Positions 6,081-9,564 of a DNA stretch of 9,564 nucleotides are shown here, piece after piece. The notes under the pieces were generated by a model. The model was not told where the DNA came from. It made no database searches and was given only the letters and a program-made list of their open reading frames with translations. The first letter of the stretch is position 1. Every line of letters starts with the position of its first letter. This DNA comes from Bryobacteraceae bacterium (GTDB lineage Bacteria; Acidobacteriota; Terriglobia; Bryobacterales; Bryobacteraceae): positions 1 through 9,564 of the forward strand of contig JANXXV010000209.1 of NCBI GenBank assembly GCA_025350445.1, read 5' to 3'. The position numbers and the translations under genes were made by a program.

Positions 6081-7748
6081 ATGAGAATTTCCTGTCTGTC
6101 CGGTTGCTTCGCTTCCTTACTCCTCATGGCCCAATCTTCCAAACACACACCCGACCTGACTGAATTGAATCGCATGAGCGCGCGGTTTGCGCGAACGCCG
6201 CTGGAGGTGGATACTTCCAAACTCCCGCCCGGCGATCGGAAGGCGCTGGTGAAGCTGGTGGAAGCCGCCCGCGTAATCGACGACCTGTTCCTGACCCAAT
6301 ACTGGAGCGGCAATCACAAGCTGCATGAGCAACTCAAGAAAGATACGAGTCCGCTGGGCAAAGCGCGGCTGCACTATTTTTGGTTGAACAAAGGGCCGTG
6401 GTCGGCGCTGGATGAGCATGAGGCGTTTCTTCCAGGCGTCCCGGCCAAGAAATTGCCCGGAGCCGATTTCTATCCCGAGGACATGAAGAAGGAAGAATTT
6501 GAGACGTGGCTGGCGACGCTGGGCACGGGTGATAAAGAGTCGGCCGAGGGTTTCTTCTCGGTTATCCAGCGGCAAAACGGCAAGTTGACGGCGGTGCCTT
6601 ACAACAAAGTGTACGCTGCCGATTTACAGCGTTTGGCGCGCTTATTGCATGAGGCGGCGGCGCTGACGGGCAATGCTTCGTTGAAGCGGTTCCTCGATTC
6701 GCGGGCGAACGCGTTCCTTTCGAACGACTACTACGAAAGCGACGTGGCATGGATGGATCTGGACGCTCCGCTCGATATCACCATCGGTCCCTATGAAACC
6801 TACAACGATGAAATCTTCGGCTTCAAAGCGTCATACGAAGCGTATGTGAATCTGCGCGACGACAATGAGACCGACAAGCTGAAGTTCTTCTCCGGCCACA
6901 TGCAGGAGATCGAAAATAGCCTGCCTATCGACGCCAAATTCCGCAATCCGAAGATCGGCGCGCTTTCGCCGATCAGTGTAGTCAACCAGATTATCGCCAG
7001 CGGCGACGGCGCCCATGGCGTTCGCACTGCCGCCTACAATCTGCCGAACGATGAACGCGTGACGGCGCAGAAAGGCAGCAAGCGGGTGATGCTGAAGAAC
7101 GTGCAGGAGGCGAAGTTCAAGTCGACTCTGGTACCTATTTCGAAGCGCGTGCTGCCGGCGTCAGCGCAAGGCGACCTCAGTTTCGATTCGTTCTTCACGC
7201 ATATTCTGGCGCACGAGATGACACATGGGATTGGTCCGCACCAGATCACCGTCGCCGGGCGCGCCACCACGCCGCGGCAGGAGTTGAAGGGCCTCTACGG
7301 CGCGATTGAAGAAGCAAAGGCGGACGTGACCGGGCTGTACATGTTGCAGTACATGTTCGACAAAAAGCTGCTGCCGGAGTCTGAGCGCAAACTGTACACC
7401 AGCTTTCTGGCTTCGTCGTTCCGGACGCTGCGGTTCGGGCTCAACGAAGCGCACGGGAAGGGGATGGCGGTGCAGTTCAATTACCTGATGGACAAGGGTG
7501 GATTCGTGGCGAATCCGGATGGGACGTTCAGTGTAAACTTCACCAGGATTAAGGGCGCGGTGCGGGATCTGGTGCACGATCTACTCAACATCGAGGCAAC
7601 CGGGGACTACGCTGCCGCGAAGAAGCTGCTGGACGGGCTGGGCAAATTGCGGCCGGAGCTGTCGGCGGCGATCGAGAAATTGAAGGACATCCCGACCGAC
7701 ATCGATCCGGTGGACGTGACGGCGGACCGGCTGGCGCCGCGGAGATAG
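6081..7748 (+). CDS. M49-like (dipeptidyl-peptidase III-type) zinc metallopeptidase, probably exported
   Basis: A 555-residue protein resembling the M49 family as found in bacteria and as the C-terminal part of plant Nudix hydrolase 3. M49 enzymes remove dipeptides from peptide N-termini. The zinc site is visible: HEMTH at 378-382 gives two histidines, and IEEAKAD at 409-415 gives the third ligand, by family analogy E411. LDITIGPYETYNDEIFGFKASYEAY upstream, about residues 234-258, is the family's other strongly conserved block. Classical M49 enzymes carry a six-residue HExxGH; here the motif is the five-residue HExxH type. The start is uncertain: ATG 6081 follows GAAGGGG closely and gives a short hydrophobic N-terminus (SCLSGCFASLLLMAQS) that may be a signal peptide; the LSGC within it is too near the start to be a credible lipobox. 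Upstream in-frame codons overlap ligD and look spurious. No partner gene is evident. Confidence 0.85.
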   Translation: MRISCLSGCFASLLLMAQSSKHTPDLTELNRMSARFARTPLEVDTSKLPPGDRKALVKLVEAARVIDDLFLTQYWSGNHKLHEQLKKDTSPLGKARLHYFWLNKGPWSALDEHEAFLPGVPAKKLPGADFYPEDMKKEEFETWLATLGTGDKESAEGFFSVIQRQNGKLTAVPYNKVYAADLQRLARLLHEAAALTGNASLKRFLDSRANAFLSNDYYESDVAWMDLDAPLDITIGPYETYNDEIFGFKASYEAYVNLRDDNETDKLKFFSGHMQEIENSLPIDAKFRNPKIGALSPISVVNQIIASGDGAHGVRTAAYNLPNDERVTAQKGSKRVMLKNVQEAKFKSTLVPISKRVLPASAQGDLSFDSFFTHILAHEMTHGIGPHQITVAGRATTPRQELKGLYGAIEEAKADVTGLYMLQYMFDKKLLPESERKLYTSFLASSFRTLRFGLNEAHGKGMAVQFNYLMDKGGFVANPDGTFSVNFTRIKGAVRDLVHDLLNIEATGDYAAAKKLLDGLGKLRPELSAAIEKLKDIPTDIDPVDVTADRLAPRR

Positions 7749-7774
7749 CAGGGAATATTTGGCGGCGTAACATC

Positions 7775-7854
7775 GCCGGACAACAGCCGCTGCCGCGTTC
7801 GGTTTAGAGCCGCGGACCGCAGATCTAGTTGATCCCATTTAAGCGTTGTCCGGC
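7775..7854. repeat. 10-base perfect inverted repeat with 60-base loop in intergenic spacer
   Basis: GCCGGACAAC at 7775-7784 and its exact reverse complement GTTGTCCGGC at 7845-7854 lie in the 228-base spacer between the M49-like gene and the exported metal-site protein. A small CGGCG/CGCCG hairpin with loop TAACAT (7763-7778) overlaps the left arm, but no T-run follows, so it is not a canonical terminator. The rest of the spacer holds no supported gene; the -35/-10 for the downstream gene is not obvious. Confidence 0.5.
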
Positions 7855-7976
7855 ACTCGAGCGGAAGCGATTGAAAGAGAAGACTCCGGCTCCTGCATGT
7901 ACTGGCCCTCGAAGTGCTTCTGGCTAGTCTGCCACCGATCACCACGTTGATGAGCGGGCAACTAGGAGAAACTTTT

Positions 7977-8381
7977 ATGAAACAGAAAATTGTGAACTCG
8001 AATCGAATCGTCGCCTCAGCGATCGTTTTGGCGGCGTTGATGGTGGTTTCGGCTGGTCATGCCACGGCCTTAGAGCCAAAGAGTGAGCTAAAACCAAAGG
8101 AAGTCAAGGCCCTGGTCGCCAGCGCCAAGACACCTGCGGATCATATGAAGCTCGCCCATTATTACTCCGCGATGGCTGCCGCTCACGAAGCAGAAGCGCA
8201 GGATCATGAGGCTTTGGCGGCCGAATACACGCGGAATCCCCAATGGGCTGCGTCAAAGCACCCTATGGCGCAGAATACCGCCGAACACTGCAAGTTCATG
8301 GCGGAGCATTGCCATAACGCCGCGAAAGAGATGAAAGCTATGGCTAGCGCGCACGAGGAGATGGCCAAGAGCCTGAAGTAG
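7977..8381 (+). CDS. Small exported His/Met/Cys-rich helical protein, putative periplasmic metal binder
   Basis: A 134-residue protein of unknown function. A Sec signal peptide is clear: basic MKQKIVNSNR, hydrophobic 11-26, and a likely cut after ATA at 29-31, leaving about 103 residues. The mature part appears to be two long alanine-rich helices: one around 53-84 with H56, M57, H61, M66, H70 and H77, and one around 100-130 with H104, C105, M108, H111, C112, H113, M119, M122, H126 and M129. The AEHCKFMAEHCH stretch (102-113) repeats EHC at a seven-residue step, placing His, Cys and Met on one helical face. This suggests a soft-metal or haem ligand set, but that is inference; two cysteines might instead form a disulfide. 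AGGAG at 7964-7968 lies 8 bases before the ATG. The metal ATPase starts 87 bases downstream on the same strand, so co-transcription is likely. A related family of helical hypothetical proteins seems to exist; I cannot name it. Confidence 0.85.
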   Translation: MKQKIVNSNRIVASAIVLAALMVVSAGHATALEPKSELKPKEVKALVASAKTPADHMKLAHYYSAMAAAHEAEAQDHEALAAEYTRNPQWAASKHPMAQNTAEHCKFMAEHCHNAAKEMKAMASAHEEMAKSLK

Positions 8382-8458
8382 GAACGCCGGCTTGGCCCGC
8401 ATGTCGAAAGGAAGAAGAGGCCCGCCCAAAGCGGCAAAGATTCTTCGCAGGCTATCCC

Positions 8459-8463
8459 GGAGG
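8459..8463 (+). promoter_or_regulatory. Shine-Dalgarno GGAGG placing the ATPase start at a CTG codon
   Basis: GGAGG is followed by TCACA and then CTG-AAA-CCG at 8469, ideal spacing for initiation. No ATG or GTG occurs in the ATPase frame between the preceding gene's stop (8381) and the first metal-binding domain. The only other plausible start, TTG at 8490, has no Shine-Dalgarno at a suitable distance. Confidence 0.6.
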
Positions 8464-8468
8464 TCACA

Positions 8469-9564
8469 CTGAAACCGCTGAACTCAACGTTGCCACTTGC
8501 GTCGGAATCAAAATCGGGCGCGCAGGTACAATATACCTGCGCAATGCACCCCGAAGTCCGGCAATTGGAACCCGGCAACTGCCCGAAGTGCGGCATGGCG
8601 CTTGAGCCGGTGGTGCTTCGTCAAGCCGTCAAAACGGTCGAATATACCTGTCCCATGCATCCGCGGATTGTACGTTCCGGGCCTGGAACGTGTCCAATCT
8701 GCGGCATGGCGCTGGAACTGCGGGAGGCGACGGGCGAAGAAACCAACCCCGAACTTCTCGACATGACGCGACGGTTCCGGATCGCTCTTTCGCTCACGCT
8801 GCCTACGCTGCTATTGATGGTTTCGTCGCTCGTTCCAGGCGACCCCATCAAGCACCTGCTGGGTGCCCGTCTGTTGCTCTGGCTTGAGTTCGGGCTAGCC
8901 ACGCCGGTAGTGCTCTGGGGTGGCTGGCCGTTTTTTCAGAGAGGCTGGACGTCCGTTGGCAATCGGCAGTTGAATATGTTTACGCTGATTGCGCTCGGTA
9001 CGGGAGCCGCTTATTTTTACAGTGTCGCCGCTCTTCTTCTTCCCGGCTTCATTCCGGATTCGTTCCGGGACATGGCCGGGGCGGTGGCGGTTTACTTTGA
9101 ACCTGCTTCCGTCATTGTGACGTTGGTCCTTCTGGGCCAAGTGCTTGAGCTGCGCGCCAGGAGCCAGACGAGCAGTGCGTTGAAAGCACTGCTGGGGTTA
9201 ACGCCCAAGACCGCGCGCATTGTCCGGGAAGATGGCCGCGACGAGGATATTCCGCTTGATCGTGTGATCGGCGGCGACCGGCTCCGCGTCAGGCCTGGTG
9301 AAAAGGTGCCGGTTGATGGCGTCGTGCTCGAGGGTAGCAGTAGTGTGGATGAGTCGATGGTGACCGGCGAGCCGATTCCGGTAGAAAAAACGACCGGCGC
9401 AAAAGTGACTGGCGGCACTCTTAACGGAACCGGAACGTTCCTTATGCGTGCCGATCGCGTAGGAGCCGAAACCCTGCTGGCGCAGATTGTGCGAATGGTT
9501 GGCGATGCGCAGCGCACGCGCGCCCCAATTCAACGCCTGGCTGACCTTGTTGCTTCGTATTTCG
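8469..9564 (+). CDS. copA: P1B-type heavy-metal (probably Cu+/Ag+) ATPase, N-terminal part, cut by window edge
   Basis: An ATP-driven exporter of soft metal ions from cytoplasm to periplasm; the first 365 residues are present. Instead of an HMA domain it opens with two tandem heavy-metal-binding domains: YTCAMHPEV with CPKCGM (C24, H27, C38, C41) and YTCPMHPRI with CPICGM (C61, H64, C75, C78). Membrane helices lie at about 104-122, 134-153 (containing the WGGWP kink at 150-154 typical of P1B pumps), 171-191 and 206-226. The actuator domain follows, with [16 protein letters not shown] and the TGE loop at 299-301. The membrane CPx motif, the DKTG phosphorylation site and the nucleotide domain lie beyond the window, so metal specificity is inferred from the [18 protein letters not shown] and [10 protein letters not shown] signatures shared with copper/silver pumps. 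The start is set at CTG by the Shine-Dalgarno at 8459-8463; TTG 8490 is the alternative. The exported His/Met-rich protein precedes it. Confidence 0.93.
   Translation, partial: MKPLNSTLPLASESKSGAQVQYTCAMHPEVRQLEPGNCPKCGMALEPVVLRQAVKTVEYTCPMHPRIVRSGPGTCPICGMALELREATGEETNPELLDMTRRFRIALSLTLPTLLLMVSSLVPGDPIKHLLGARLLLWLEFGLATPVVLWGGWPFFQRGWTSVGNRQLNMFTLIALGTGAAYFYSVAALLLPGFIPDSFRDMAGAVAVYFEPASVIVTLVLLGQVLELRARSQTSSALKALLGLTPKTARIVREDGRDEDIPLDRVIGGDRLRVRPGEKVPVDGVVLEGSSSVDESMVTGEPIPVEKTTGAKVTGGTLNGTGTFLMRADRVGAETLLAQIVRMVGDAQRTRAPIQRLADLVASYF

Noticed and set aside
6096..6110. LSGC lipobox in the N-terminus of the M49-like peptidase
   Set aside because: It falls at residues 6-9, too close to the start for a normal lipoprotein signal peptide, and the hydrophobic stretch comes mainly after the cysteine.
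7763..7778. Rho-independent terminator after the M49-like gene
   Set aside because: The CGGCG/CGCCG stem is only 5 base pairs and no T-run follows it.

Overview
The window looks like chromosomal DNA of a free-living, moderately GC-rich bacterium, probably an Acidobacteriota member of the Solibacter/Bryobacter type. This is an inference from gene style: a Ku/LigD repair pair, DUF892 and bacterioferritin-like proteins, an M49-like exported peptidase, and a small CxxC/CxxxH membrane protein of a kind I associate with that phylum. No rRNA, tRNA, insertion sequence, phage gene or CRISPR array is visible.

Layout. Positions 49-978 (+) encode a monofunctional proline dehydrogenase, whose frame is open to the left window edge. 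Positions 1027-1476 (+) encode a two-helix membrane protein with a zinc-ribbon-like C-terminus. It converges, with a 3-base gap, on a minus-strand bacterioferritin-like gene (1480-1869). That gene lacks 28 residues of the helix A/B region and most ferroxidase ligands. It is divergent from a DUF892/YciE-type ferritin-like gene (1950-2453, +), which is followed 28 bases later by ku (2482-3309, +). After ku comes a small gene (3327-3597) broken by expansion of a 10-base tandem repeat. A 7-base x4 repeat covers its stop region. ligD (3628-6015, -) converges on this group and encodes a complete PE-LIG-POL protein. Divergent from ligD is an M49-like zinc peptidase with a short HEMTH motif (6081-7748, +). 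After a 228-base spacer comes a likely copper/silver module: a small exported His/Met/Cys-rich helical protein (7977-8381, +) and a P1B-type ATPase with two N-terminal heavy-metal-binding domains (from 8469, cut by the right edge).

How the genes work together. Ku and LigD form a two-component non-homologous end-joining system. The ferritin-like protein just upstream of ku suggests that iron or oxidative-stress handling and break repair may be expressed together. The last two genes probably act together at the envelope, the ATPase exporting metal and the small protein meeting it in the periplasm. The proline dehydrogenase feeds proline-derived electrons to flavin and the respiratory chain. I see no single large unknown system. 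The most unusual items are the gutted bacterioferritin homologue, the repeat-disrupted gene between ku and ligD, the apparent CTG start of the metal ATPase, and the metal-ligand-rich exported protein.
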